A stretch of 64,000 bases of DNA, from assembly GCA_030248215.1 (NCBI GenBank), contig JASANG010000696.1:1-64000 (forward strand). Reading direction: 5' to 3'. Under the pieces are notes generated by a model. The model was not told where the DNA came from. It was given only the letters and a program-made list of their open reading frames with translations, and did not search any database. The translations under genes were made by a program, and so were the position numbers. Positions 47,301 through 59,200 of the stretch are shown piece by piece (positions within the stretch are counted from its first letter, which is position 1; each line of letters begins with the position of its first letter). This DNA comes from Enoplolaimus lenunculus. Lineage: Eukaryota; Nematoda; Enoplea; Enoplida; Thoracostomopsidae.

Positions 47301-50300
47301 TGTTGTTGTTTTTGCTGTAGGTTTTGCTGTAACGACCACTTGCACTTTCATCTTCAGTACACTGTTGATTGACAGCAGTTTTCTTCCGTAACGATTTCGC
47401 GTCTGCCATATTAACTGTTGTTTTCCTTTGATGCGTCAGCAGACTTTTGATAGTTTTGTTTGTTTTTGACTGCTGACGCCTATATGTACCCGTGCCGTCG
47501 TCGTCGCCATCCTCGTCAGCGTCACCAGTTCTCTAAAACAATAAACTGTGTTAATCGAGTTTCATTGTTTATTGTATTCTGGACTGTCGATTTTTGTATC
47601 AACTGTTAAAACGAACACATCTCAGTATATAGTTACCGCCAATAAAACTCAAAATCAAATAGTTTCAGTTATTTTGGCTTGAAACCATAATTTGAACTCT
47701 ATGAAAACATACATGTATAATACCTATCAACGTGGACATAGTGAGTTTGGTCAGGCGAACTGATATTTTTCTAAAATTTAAAAAAGAAAGGGATCCTTTT
47801 TCGAAAAAAATTTCCAGTGAAAGAAGTTGTTTTACTACATCTCTAATCCGCATTCCGTTTATGCGTATAAATATTGCGGCTGCAAAAACTTACCTCATCA
47901 TCCGAGCTTTGTGTTTTTCGTCGTTTGCACACTTGTTTCCGATCGCGTTCATAAACGTCTCCGCTGCCCATACTGTCATCACTGCTTCGACTCCGTGTCG
48001 ACCCACTCTTTCTATGCTGCGTGACTTGGTGGGTTCTGGCCTTTCTACCTTGTGATTTCGTGACCGCTGCCGGTTGTTCATTTTCTGCTGCTTTGCGTTT
48101 CATCTTCCGTTTCTTTTTACTTCTATCCTCACTAGACGCCACTTGTCCTCGACTCATCGCTGATTTACTGGCCGTGGCTTGTGCCTCAACTCCAAAACTA
48201 TTATCGTCGATAAAATAATTACTATCCTCTGACGAAATATCGACCTCTACATAGCCATCACAGTCTCTTGAACCACCACCAGCGCGACTACGAATTTCAA
48301 GCGACTCGATCTTTTGTCCCTTTTGCCGTTGTCGATATTGGTTTTGCTTTCCAACACTCTCATGACCGACTGATATTTTTTCGATAGTTGACCTGTTTCC
48401 CAGACGACCATCTCCTTCCACTGACTCTTGCTGAAAAGTACCACTTGCTTGATTCGTTTCACTTTCAGATGATTCATTATCGTTATCTAATTCATCCCGT
48501 TTCTTCGAGGAAGAGGATTTCATAGACCTGGTTACCTTTGGTGTATCGTTGCGACTATCTGCTTTGTGTTTCGATCCTCGTTTGTTTCCGACATGTTGGT
48601 AGCTTTGGTCGTAATCATTATCGCTTAACTTTTCAACCAGTTTCACTGGTTTCTTATGAACCGAATGTTTCTAAAATGTGCATACAAACACAAAATTGGT
48701 ATTAACATAAAACTTAAAATTAATACATATATATTTAATACGTATATATTTATGAAAATTAACAATTAATGTACGTAATATCAGTCAAAGTGGTTGCAAC
48801 ATTTGCAAACCCGGCATCTTATAAAAATAAATGTCCCAAATCAAAACGTTTTACTTAAGACAAAATATTTAGACAGTCAAATGTTTTTCCTAAACCTTTG
48901 CTGACAATAATTGCTCCAATTTCTTACGATCGAACAAAATCTTTTACAGTCTAAACATAGCATACAACTGGAGAGAACACGTCGGAGCATAGAACTTTAC
49001 AAAAATCATATTACCTAATTCGCATACGTACCACACACGAATATAAATCTGCTGGAACGCAGCTCAAAATACCTACGTATGTGGGGAATTCCAGCTTAAA
49101 TAATATAAATACGTATATACGAATAACAGGGTGCAACCAGAGTTACAATTTACCGGAATAGGAATTTGAAAAAATATCGGAAACGGAACCGGAAAATAAA
49201 AAAATAACGCCACTGATAAATTCGGTTTGATTTTCTTTTTGCAACATTATTGGCGAAATAACCCCTAGTTGGAGATAGGTATACACTTTATCTGGAGTAT
49301 TTTAGAGTTTCATAATCCATGGAAGCGTAATCTACCATCGACGGTTTATTTTAGGCGATTATCAAGGTTTACTTATTATACGAATGATATCTACTTAATT
49401 TTAATCGTCTCAAAAATTGCGTTTTACATCAATGTTGTTTTAATACATGGCACTATCCCTACTTGGCCGAAGCAAAACTGCTATTTGCTCAGAATAGCAG
49501 ATTGGCCTATATAGCAGATAGCCTACGACATATACATGTGTTACAAATATCTTATCTCCTAATATATGAGATCCAAAACTATTGCCAACACAAGCAATTC
49601 CTTTCATTTGTTCTGTAAATTTTCAAATACACCAAATTCTACTAAAATATGTCATCTGTAAGCAAATGTTATTACCAAACCAAAGCCTCAAGGTATACAA
49701 ACATACCTTTTTATTTGAGTTTCTTGTCCGCTCCGTTTGCTTCGATTTCCTTTGCGGCGCCCGCCCTTTTGTTGTTTCCTTTTGATCGTCCGAGCAACTG
49801 TTGTCTGTCATCATATCTGCATCTTCTCCAGATCGTTTTGTAACAGCGTTCTGTTCTTTTAACGCCTCCGTTTGCTCCATGTTAGCGGTATTGCTCGATC
49901 GTGCTTGCGCCTCATACTCAGCCAACATTGCTTTTGCACGCTTCATGCTCTCTAACGCTTCGAGTCGCAAGCGTTCCAATTCTGCTCCATCCGGTTTTGT
50001 CGCTGACGACGTCATTTTTGAACCGCTCGCCCTCGACGCCGACGATTCCGCCCCTTTGATCTTGCGGTCATACGATTGATCGCTTCCACTTGAACTACGC
50101 GGTGGAGGCACTGGTCGCATTGCTGTTTCCTCATCTTCCTCTCCATCGGAAGACGTCGCTTGTTTATCATGACTCTGCAGTTGGCTCTTTTTCGTATCAC
50201 TAGCCAATTCACCCTCGTCATCATCGTCGCTGCTACCACTGTTGTCGTTATCGTCGCCATCCTCGTCGTCGTCTTCTTCATCATCGTCAAGTTGCAACTG

Positions 50301-53300
50301 TCGTACAACTTCCTTGAACGATTCAAACGTCGATGGCCGACACGACCAAACAATCGACGGAGAACAACGGGTTTTGACTATAATTTCCGCTGGCCATTCC
50401 AAGCCGCATTCGTCGCTGTTGGATTGGTATTCTGCATTCCTGTTTTCTTGTGTTTCAGTTGAACTGTCTACATTTGTGACCACATCTTCTCCGTATTTTA
50501 AAGATTTTATTAGTACAACGTTTGGATTGGGTTGTTTTCGAGGCGACACCAGTTCAGTATTTGATATATCAGCACTACTGGAATAATACTGTTCGTTTTG
50601 CAGCTTTTTCTGATTACTAACATCGTCGGAACCTGCACCGCGTGTTCGCAATTTTTTAGTTTTTTCTCCCGCGTCTAACTCGACTTCAGACAGATCTTCG
50701 CTTCGCTCAACGTCAATGCTATGTTGGCTTCTATTACCAACTTCTTCAGCCCGTGGCTTTTCATGTGAGCTGCCAGCGCTGTCTCTGCCTAAACTTTGTC
50801 CGTCGTCCGATTTACCATCATAATCCACCAGTAATTTCCCCGATTCTTGATTTGCGGCGTCACGCCTTTCCAATTTACCATGTTGCAGTTGTGGAATTTC
50901 ACACTTGTTGTCATCTTCAACCATTTGGACACGACCACTTTCGTCATTGCTTTTTTCAACGCTCCTGGAATGTTCCGGTGACGCCGAATAGCGCCGCTTT
51001 TCAGTGCTTTCCTCACGATTCTTCGACGACGCTCTGTCGCCATCACCAGCCAAAGAACGACGTTGTTGCTCGTCATCGGTCGTTGCACTGCTTGACCTGC
51101 TATCATGGCTATCACGACGGTCATTTTGAGGCATTTCCCCACGGCCTCCACCTGCTCGTGACCCACCGGAACTTTCGAGTGTTGCTTCATCCCGTCGACC
51201 AGTCGATCGATACGCAGACGCGTGATATGAGCCACGCTCGCGTGGCGATCGGCTTCGACGCGGCGGTGACCGACGTCGCAAACGCCGTTCGTAATAGCGA
51301 TCACGATTGCGATAGTAGTCACGACGACTGCGTTCGCGATCGTAGTAATCGCTGTCGCGACGATATCGACGTCGTCGACCGCTTGAACGCGGTGGTGAAT
51401 CGCCACGTCTGTCTCCACGACGGCTATTTCGTCGCGGCGATCGACTGCTTCGCGATCGACTCCGACGCGGCGACCGATGTCGATCACGATCCCGACTACC
51501 GCTGCCACCACGGCGGCGGCGTCGACGGCCGCCATCTTTGTCTTCCGATGGCGACCGTCGACTATGACTATGTCGACTCGGCGAATCTACAGAGCCACCG
51601 TCACTATGGCTACCATGTCCATGAGACGATTTGCGTTGACGATAGCTACGACGCCGTGCAGCCGATGACGCATCAGCACTAATAACTGTAGACGTTGCAG
51701 GTGCACCAGACGTGGTCTCGGTTGCATTTTCACCATCAATGTTCACCGCTGACGATTTTGGATCACGCAAATGTTCAATACTGCGTAAAGCGTCGCTAAT
51801 ATCACTTTGTTTGTTCGGTTCCAAACTGACCGTCTTGTGCTTGTCTTCAATGCCGCTGTTGGTTTTCGCTCCGTCGTCCTTGTCGTTACCTGCATTCAAT
51901 TCGTCTGTCCCTTTACCTATAACTGCTCCATCGTCAGTAAATGAAGGCGGTGCCGCCGGTCCGTAAACCATCCCAGGATCCGGTTCATTGTTTCCTGAGC
52001 TTGCGGCAGTTGTTCCACACGGGCCAGATCCGGTTTTACTATGGTCATGAAGATGCAAGTCATCGTATGTTTGACTGTTCATTTTAATTGATAACCCAGT
52101 CGCAGTGGTGGGTTTTTCTTTTAGTTTTTGTGCAATATTCAATTGCTGGATAGATTTAAGCGATTTTAGTTGGCGACTGAACAATGATTTTGCAGCTTTT
52201 CTCTTTTCTTCTGAAAATTCAAACGATTCTGTAGGATTCTGAGGTGCAGGTTTGAAAAGATTTGTGTCAAATTTTCCAAGTGCTGCTCCAAACTGGCCGT
52301 GAGCATTTTGTGATACAACGTTCTCTGCTCCCATTACATTAAAACTGGTGTTTTCTTCGTTAGTTTTAGACAGTAAACGTTCTTTTAAGTTTGCTGCATC
52401 ACCAGCTCCACTTGTGGTGGTTTTTGCCTCAATTTTGCTCTCATCGTTGGCGTTCTCTTCATCCGGATCTGAAGGCATTTGTGCCGACAAAGCTTTGTGA
52501 ATGCGCGATTTGATTTCATCTAAATTTGGCACCAGCCCAGGAGGCGGTACCGATGCGGTAGTGCCTGGTGTCGTAGAAAATCTTGAACTTCTAGACACTG
52601 GTGGAACAAAAATCTTACCATCACCTTCCGTAGTCGTAGATAACTTTTCAGATTTCTCGTCGCCTGTCGATTTATCTTCACTCAGCTTTGACGTTATACT
52701 GGTATCGGCTTGCGCACATGCAGCCGCAGAGCTAGAAACAGCAAGCCCGTAATCGGCACTGGCAGCAGTACTTGATGACCCCGTGGTTGTGGTTACGCTT
52801 GTTAATCCGGTTGCCGGAGGTGGATCGGCAGGCAAAGCTATATCCGACAACGTTGGCATTCCGATATCGGATTGAGATTGCGACTGCCCAACAACTGAAT
52901 ACGTCAGCGGTGCAGGCCCAAAACTGGTATTTACTGGAACAGCAGAATGCGAAAACATGTGAGGATTAGCTGGAACTGGAGGTGGTACAAATCCTGCAGC
53001 GCCGCTTTGCATCATTGGAGGTGGATAGTTCGGTATCGGTGGTGGCCCACCCATAGCGCCAGCGTATGGTGGCACAGGGACAGGCGGTGGTATCATGCTT
53101 GGAGGTGGCGGTGGCAGCGGAGGTATCATGCCAGGCGGCCCTGAACAATGCGGGCCTGGTATTGGTGGTGGTGGACCAAATCCGATGCCAGCGCCGCCAG
53201 AGTATGGAGGCACCATAGGCGGTGCTGGTGGAAATACGCCACTATATGACACAGGCGGCATCGGTGGAGGGCCTCCGGGATACTGTGTGCCGCCTGGTGC

Positions 53301-55344
53301 TTGGCCCATGGAATGCGATGGTGGAACTGATGGATAACCATGGGGATGTTGTTGATGCGGTGACCAGCTATCGTAGCGTGACCCGCCGCCCCCACGTCCG
53401 CCTTTATTCCCACCGTGATAGCTACCACCACTCCGACTTTGATACGCCCCTCCTCGAGATCCACTACTCTTCCAACCATTACCAATTCCGTGCGGCCCAG
53501 GTGAGTCCGAAGCTTGCCGCGACGAATAAGAATAACGATCGTAGCCGCCCTGATCACTGTAACTACTTGTCCAATTATCAGAGTCGACATCAGTTCCTCT
53601 ATACTCGTCGACCTCAGATGAAACGATCTGTTTGGAAGCCTGATCAGGTGCTGCAGCTGTATCGATTTTATCATCTGAAGCTTTTGCCTGACATCCTGCC
53701 TGACCGTTGGTGTTATCTGTCGAATAATTATCAGTTTTCGGCTTTCCACTGTCACCGTTTGAGAGCGCTGTATGACTATGACTTAGCACAGTGGCAGTGC
53801 TATCAGACGAGATCGATGTTGTAACCGGGTCTCTAGGTATAACACAACCAAATGGATCCGGTACGTCATCGTCTTTACGTTGTTCCTGCTGATTATTATT
53901 CTGCTGTTGTTGTTCCCGAGCAGCTCCTGGCGTTGGAACAGGTGGCGGCGTGGCAGCGTCTTCCATAGGTTGAACATTGACAACGTTATCAGTTCTATCG
54001 CGCTGGCCACTGCCTTCTGATAATTTAAGATTTTCTATTACTGTATGATCGTTAGAACCAGCCGTGGGAACTGTATTTATTAAGTTTGTTGCATCACCAA
54101 CGTCTTCTTCTCCACCTGCTATATTGCCTCCTACAACATCTGTTGCATTGTTGCTAACACTGGATGGAGCATCGGGCACATATTCATCGTTACCAGTATT
54201 CGTCTGTAATAAAATATTCAACTGATTGTGATATATTAATCAACATAACACTTGTATTAATATTGACCAAAATATCCAGAACAGTTCAATCACAAATGTT
54301 TCCGATGAATTCATGGTGGCAGCGATTCTAAGATTTTATTTAATCTGAATCCATTGCTAATTTGCCGAGCCCGAACCTTACATTTTGCAAATTTCCGATA
54401 TATACTAATTTTTTCAAAACACGAAATCAGAACATCGATTTTCGACCTGCAAAACTAATAGCATCCATTATTTAACCACATAATAAAAAATTGTTTTGTG
54501 CCGGTCCTTAATTCTGAGATTTCTGACTATCAACATCGGCACTGCAAAAAATTGCCGATTCATTGCCGATACTCTTTACTCATAACAGTAAGTTGGAAAC
54601 CTATCAACTTCACTTGTTGGCATATATCGTTGTTCCGTATAATCAGGGAAACAGTTAATATCTTTCTTGGATTTGTGCTTGAAAAAATTAATTGAAATGA
54701 CCCAGTCTCATAAAATAATAATCTTTACGACTGCTATGGTTTAAGTCTTCACATTTATAATGATGTAATTTTGCATCCTATGTGTTATTTAAGCATCGCG
54801 TCAGGGTGTGACCGGAATTCCGATTTCGACCGCACATTCATTCAATCGGAATGCGAATTTTGACATTTTAATTTTAGGCCTACATGTTGTGATACGTTGC
54901 ATAAAAATTCTGCATAATTTATCTATTATCGATCAGTTAACTATCGATAATTGATTGTAGTTTAGCTTTGCAGAACCAAAAATGTTTGCCAATTTATTGA
55001 TGCGACGTTTTTGAGAATTGTTGTATTTTCCGTGTCGTCACAAAATTTGCAGTTCACATTTCGATTCCGTTATAAATTTGCTGTTCCGATTCCGATATAA
55101 TCTAGTTCCGCTTTGCACCCTGCATCGCGTATTAAAATTGAAATCTGTACATTTTGGAATTCCTGCAACTCTAAATGCAGTATTAAGTAACAGTTTATAA
55201 ACCAGGTTTCGACCGGCTAAACCGGAAGCTGAATTGAACAAGTTACTTTAACTTCCGATCGAATGCTGATGATAACGTTCCTACCTTTGACTGAGTAGGT
55301 GCCGAACATCCGTTTAATTCGCCATTATTGACAGTGTTGGACAT
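37994..55344 (-). CDS. Large RS/proline-rich disordered nuclear-type protein, 11 exons (overall span)
   Basis: Eleven exons join in perfect phase to 9,246 nt, which is 3,081 residues and a stop. Every junction has GT-AG borders. Residues about 260-295 are RGG-like, 310-440 are proline/glycine-rich, 920-1012 form an RS/RD domain (RRSRSRSSRSPRR, DYYDRERSRRDYY), 1320-1353 are highly acidic, and 1426-1460 are a charged helix (LEALESMKRAKAMLAEYEAQ). Later exons add basic, Gln-rich and poly-proline stretches. The motif LSDIALPAD (exon 2) recurs as LPDIPLPAD (exon 10). Such composition is typical of nuclear speckle or transcription/splicing scaffolds. No catalytic domain, G-patch, RRM or kinase was seen, so I leave it unnamed. 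Very few dispersed repeats lie in its exons. Confidence 0.85.
38644..39160 (-). CDS. RS-rich gene exon 10 (poly-Pro, LPDIPLPAD motif)
   Basis: The acceptor TGGTTACAG is good. The donor (CAC|GTAACA) is non-ideal, but its one-base end completes the first codon of exon 11. If it is not used, the frame stops at 38612. It includes PPPPPP runs and a hydrophobic/acidic motif SSLFDGFDDSGVSVEMI. Confidence 0.75.
39707..40495 (-). CDS. RS-rich gene exon 9 (Gln/Lys and Arg-rich)
   Basis: The exon has 263 codons from acceptor TTTATTTTAG to donor GAT|GTAAGA. A possible coiled helix (AKLALLRQLEMQATQNMIQV) is followed by long Gln/Lys and Arg/His-rich runs. Confidence 0.88.
40496..43500. other. Intron 8 of the RS-rich gene
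   Basis: No coding signal. Several short words related to a CTAGGCCAA..AGCAGATTGG repeat (40910-40995, 41095-41170) recur at 49480-49530 and near 20395-20425. Confidence 0.6.
43501..43564 (-). CDS. RS-rich gene exon 8 (small)
   Basis: The exon has 21 codons (LGSGSRMSVNAASTLESVRQ...) between acceptor GTATTTCAG and donor CCG|GTAAGT. Both phases fit. Confidence 0.8.
43976..44489 (-). CDS. RS-rich gene exon 7
   Basis: The exon runs from acceptor AAATGTTGCAG to donor AAG|GTCAGT and is open for 170 codons, polar throughout (SPQKKHAIAG..., SEYETFENEIF). Confidence 0.85.
44893..45098 (-). CDS. RS-rich gene exon 6
   Basis: The exon has 68 codons (KQDGYFLLIFDGF...). Its donor AACT|GTAACC fits exon 7. 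The acceptor (GAAAAATGACAAG) lacks a pyrimidine tract but is the site that keeps the frame. The segment MRVLQWIFREEERRIRVLDLP looks like an ordered helix, one of the few in the protein. Confidence 0.7.
45486..46370 (-). CDS. RS-rich gene exon 5
   Basis: The exon has about 295 codons from acceptor TGTATTTCAG to donor CG|GTAACT. It contains a short poly-proline run (LLPPPPPPPKDKK) and ends in a charged helix (EEEFQKELEKDKL). Confidence 0.88.
46937..47532 (-). CDS. RS-rich gene exon 4
   Basis: The exon runs from acceptor TTGTTTTAG to donor GG|GTGAGT, with a two-base end. An internal ATG exists, but the frame is open well upstream of it to the acceptor (RTGDADEDGDDD). The C-terminal half is basic and Gly-rich. 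Confidence 0.9.
47894..48670 (-). CDS. RS-rich gene exon 3
   Basis: The exon has 259 codons from acceptor CACATTTTAG to donor GAG|GTAAGT. It is rich in Lys, Arg, Ser and acidic residues (KKKRKMKRKAAE), as in nuclear disordered proteins. Confidence 0.9.
49128..49420. mobile_element. hAT-like MITE fragment
   Basis: Starts CAGGGTGCAACCAGAG in intron 2 of the RS-rich gene. Its body is the inverted counterpart of the sequence at 59455-59640 and 60600-60780 (CCATCGA.GGT / CTTGACAATCGCCGAAAAT words). The right end is lost. Confidence 0.6.
49707..54203 (-). CDS. RS-rich gene exon 2 (1,499 codons)
   Basis: The exon runs from acceptor TTTTATTACAG to donor AAG|GTATGT, phase 0 at both sides. It encodes the RGG, proline-rich, RS, acidic and charged-helix segments. 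A compact Trp-containing stretch (GLEWPAEIIVKTRCSPSIVW) just before the acidic run looks more ordered than its surroundings. Confidence 0.92.
54802..55122. mobile_element. hAT-like MITE with perfect 8-bp target duplication
   Basis: Begins CAGGGTGTGACCGGAATTCC and ends GTTCCGCTTTGCACCCTG. It is flanked on both sides by CATCGCGT. It lies inside intron 1 of the RS-rich gene. Confidence 0.88.
55285..55344 (-). CDS. RS-rich gene exon 1 (start codon)
   Basis: MSNTVNNGELNGCSAPTQSK precedes donor AAG|GTAGGA. It is too short for an ordinary frame search. Phase 0 fits exon 2, which lacks its own good start. Confidence 0.75.
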
Positions 55345-56444
55345 TATAAAGCGCGGAAAAATTTTAGAACATAAACTAAAAAGATTTATATATGAATACG
55401 TACGTACGTACGCAAATTGCAAGGTGCTGCCAAATGTTAAGTTGTTTCGAGGTTAGCGATGGAAGCCAGCAAATTTGGGGTTTCCCTGGAATACTGGCGA
55501 GTGCAGGTCGGCGCAAGCCTCCCACACTACCACGAAGAGGAGGTGGGGAGGCGAATTGTTGGGGAATATATTAGAAAATTTATTCTGTCTTAGAATTCTA
55601 GTATATACATATTAGACACAAACATTTATGGCTTAGGTACCATATTTTGGCTTACAAGTGACGCGCGATGTTAAAACTTGTGTAAATTACACCAAAAAAA
55701 TCTGGAATGTAAATATTTCTTATATTCGCATGGGACTAAAAGGGAACCCTAAGTTATATACAACTTGTACGTTATAAAACAAAACACCTTTAGTGTGAAC
55801 ACAATGTTCGGTCGCACCCTATCCCCAACCACTGAGACGGATAAAACCGTAGTCACGGCGAGTGGTACGTACAATGCGTAAGTTGCGCAAAGTAGTTTTC
55901 CAATATTTTTGGTAAGTAGATTCTAATGAAAATCTGCACAGCATAGTGCTGTAGTTTGGTTAAGTAGAAGTCACTTATTTGGACCCTAGTTGCTGTGAAG
56001 CTGATCGCGCTCAGGGCGTGACCCCATGTAAGTCTAAGAAGAAAGGACGTTCAAGGGACGACCTTGGTGAATATCGGGGCATGTAAGCATGTGAGACATG
56101 CTTATCCTAGTGTATTTTCAGTACTTCTATGCAATGCACACTGTGTTGAATTGACCGCTCTCTGAGGTGTGTTTTTGAGTTCTGTAATAATTTTTCTTGC
56201 ACCACTATTCGTAAGCGGTAAAAAACAAAAAAGCAATGTTTTTTTAGTTTAGCACGCATTATAAATTAACTGTGTAACAACAACAAGAAGAGACATTCAA
56301 GACTTGTTAGAAAAAAATATGAAAATTTTAGAAAATGCTGGCAAATATGAAGAATTTTTGCTTTTTTCAAGAAAAAGTGCGGAATTTTTAGAGTTCGAAA
56401 ACTGCGAAAATGTTTGCATTATGTCTAAAAAAATAGTAGGGATC

Positions 56445-56870
56445 GACCGGATCCGAGATCCGGGCCGGATCTCTGCAATTTTTAAGATCCGGATCCGGTA
56501 AAATAAACTACCGGATCTCCGGATCCGAAATTTGATATGCAAACAAAAACATACCAAAATTGGTGTATGTATTTCAACTATGCGTACCTAATCTAATAAG
56601 CACTGTGTGAGCATTAATGCTTTGTTGGAATGTCAGGTTAATGACATCTAGTGGAGACCAGTGTTGTTGCGGAAGAAGAACATAAAAATTTTAAAGACTT
56701 CTTTTTTAGTTGCTGTAAGTTTTGTTGACTAATTTTGCGAAACAATCAGTTGAACTATTTGTATTTTATATACGTTAAGTATTGAAAAATTATCCAGCTA
56801 GTAAGATCCGGATCCGGATCCAGGCCGGATCTGAATTTTAAGATCCGGATCCGGATTTGTAGAGAAGCCA
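56445..56870. repeat. GATCCGGATCCGG-rich element
   Basis: Two clusters of GGATCCGG/GGCCGGATCT words (56445-56530 and 56800-56865) bracket about 270 bp of unrelated sequence, as in other small TIR elements here. Exact ends are unclear. Confidence 0.55.
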
Positions 56871-57194
56871 GATACATAGTCAACACTTTAAAACTATAAG
56901 TTAACCTGACAGTATATATAGCTACAACCAGTTTCACCATATTTTAAGGTATTGTGCGGCGTTAACGAATACGTTATTCCATAGTTATCTCACGTTCACG
57001 TGTGACACGCTGATGCATAGAGACAAGTAATAACCTCATGCTGATGCTGCCCATCGGTAAAAATCACCGCTGCATATGTAGTGCATTCATATGCAACAGC
57101 AGTAAAACAAGAAAGAACCCAGATACTTGCGTATAATGATAATGTTTAGGTTCTTATAAGGCATAAAAACATAAAAAATCAGCAGTTGATTGTG

Positions 57195-57270
57195 AGGTGG
57201 AGTGGCTCAGTGCATAGCGCGCTGGATTGATAATCTGTTAACCGAGTAGCGCGCTAGAATGCGACCCCTT
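57195..57270 (+). mobile_element. tRNA-like SINE head (degenerate)
   Basis: GTGGCTCAGTGCATAGCG resembles box A, and GGATTGATAATCTG resembles an anticodon arm. Box B (near AGAATGCGACCC) is poor, so it is a decayed SINE and not a tRNA gene. Confidence 0.4.
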
Positions 57271-59129
57271 TCTCCGAAAGATATGGCCACGCCGGGTGAA
57301 TTGAAAACGGTCATGCCCTAGCTTACCCAGCTTATGACAAACATAACTTGTAGACCGATTTAGTCGAATCGGAAGGCAATCAACTCTCTACGAAACCTCG
57401 TCATCTTTCCATACACAGCATGCAGATACTTTCAGGAGCACTGTTTGTTACGCAAAACCGCTAGGTATTGAACTCTAGCTAAGTAATGTACCTGGCAACT
57501 GGCCCAATGCAAATATTTAGTGCTTTGGATAACTTCGGTTTGTATAGATATGTAAAGCTGAAAATTAGAACTATACCAGTAACGTATTGTTCAGCCAACC
57601 TAAAACTGTTCTTTAGACATCCTTTTTATCAAATCAAACTTACGGAATCTATTGCTTATCACAGAAAAAGCTAAACACTTTGTTCATCATTTATATAATA
57701 TTTTTAATTCTATTTAAATTTCTATTTTAATATTTGTAGTTTAAATGTTTTCCGCACTACACAAACTGAGTCAAATTCGACTCACCGTTTTTTGCAGTGC
57801 ACAAATTTAGGTGCATCTACAGAATGGTCTACGCAAAATTAATGATATTCGTTGTAATTTTGGAATTGTCATATTCCATAATTTATCATACGTTTCCACC
57901 TACTGCATTTGTTTCACGATTTTGGCATTCTAAATGATGTGTTTACAGCATTAAAACCGATAAAATAGCGTTAAAACTGAATGTTTCGGTAACAAGTATT
58001 CTTTATTTTCCGGTTTCGGCTCCGATTTTGGTCCCGGCTCCGATTCCGGTTCCGGTATATTTCTAACTTTCCAGTTCCATTTACGGTATTTTGTAATTCC
58101 GATTGCACCCTGACAAAAGCAGGACTGTTGTAGAACGCTAAACGAAAATCCTGTTACACCTCGCTCAGGTGACAGCAGCCGCAGTTTAGAACCATATATA
58201 AAATGGCCGCATGATAGTGAATTTTAACAGAGTCAAGCCGAAACTCTAGGAATAATTTCAACAGTTCGTTGTTTGCAAAAATATATATTCTGGCGGACAC
58301 CGAAAATAATATTTAAAACATAAACGTTGTGTTCAATTTACGCACGCAGCTTGAATTTTTTTTACTTTTTTTAAGAAAATTGTGGATATTTTTGCATGAT
58401 GCGTCAATTGTTTTACATATTTCTTAAAAACTATTAAATGAAAGTGCAAAGTTTGCACTGTTGGTTGAAGCAAAGTTATAAGCATGGACCAATTGTGCGT
58501 TTTCATCACCTCCACTTCGTATCGCTACCCTTTTGTTCAAAATTTATAACTCGTTTTCCTTCGCTTGTTAGTACTTCGAACTGAAATACATAGCTAGGGT
58601 CGAATAATTGTGAAAGAAAAAGATTAGAAAAGTTTTATAAATTTGAAGTAATGCTAGAAAGTGATGTATAGGACTGCGAATATTAATATTAACCTACTTT
58701 TTCGTGGTCAAGTATGCTAAACACCGCGATTTAATAATATTTGTTGTGTAATCGACAACTTTCTAATTAGTTTAATGTTCGATCTATACAAATTTGTTTC
58801 AATATACTGTATCAAAATCTACATAATATTAGTCCATGATGAACGTTGTTAGCGTTTTCACAGTTGTATCAAGGTAATCGTGTTTTGGTACAGTTAATGT
58901 CACTTTATGAGGCGCTAGAGACCCTTCGCATCACATTGGGAATCGATGATTATCAAAGGTATTGTATGTATATCAGAGTGCAACCGAAAATACAATTTAC
59001 CGGAACCGGAAAATGAAAAATACACGTCACGCGCCCTGATGTATGACGGTATATGTGCACGTAAGTGTATGTAAAGCAAATGTTGCCATGCCTGTGCTCA
59101 TACACCGGTATAAGGAGTTGTTGCAATGG

Positions 59130-59200
59130 ATGCGTGGTGTAGTGGTAGCATGCTTGGCTCGAGCGCCAGATGGCCGAGGTTCGATTCCCGGGGTGGTCAT
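59130..59200 (+). mobile_element. tRNA-derived SINE head
   Basis: GTGGTGTAGTGGTAGCATG (box A) and GAGGTTCGATTCCCGG (box B) are correctly spaced. The acceptor stem does not pair and the anticodon arm is irregular, so this is a SINE promoter head. Confidence 0.7.

Noticed and set aside
50753-51682. 309-residue plus frame and similar long frames opposite the RS-rich exon
   Set aside because: They are shadows of the Arg/Ser-rich minus-strand coding sequence; His/Arg/Asp composition mirrors the RS codons.
37994-55344. Assignment of the large host gene to CDK12/13 or SON on RS and proline content
   Set aside because: No kinase domain, G-patch or double-stranded RNA-binding domain is present in the complete frame.
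59130-59200. Candidate functional tRNA gene
   Set aside because: Promoter boxes are present but the acceptor and anticodon stems do not pair; better read as a SINE head.
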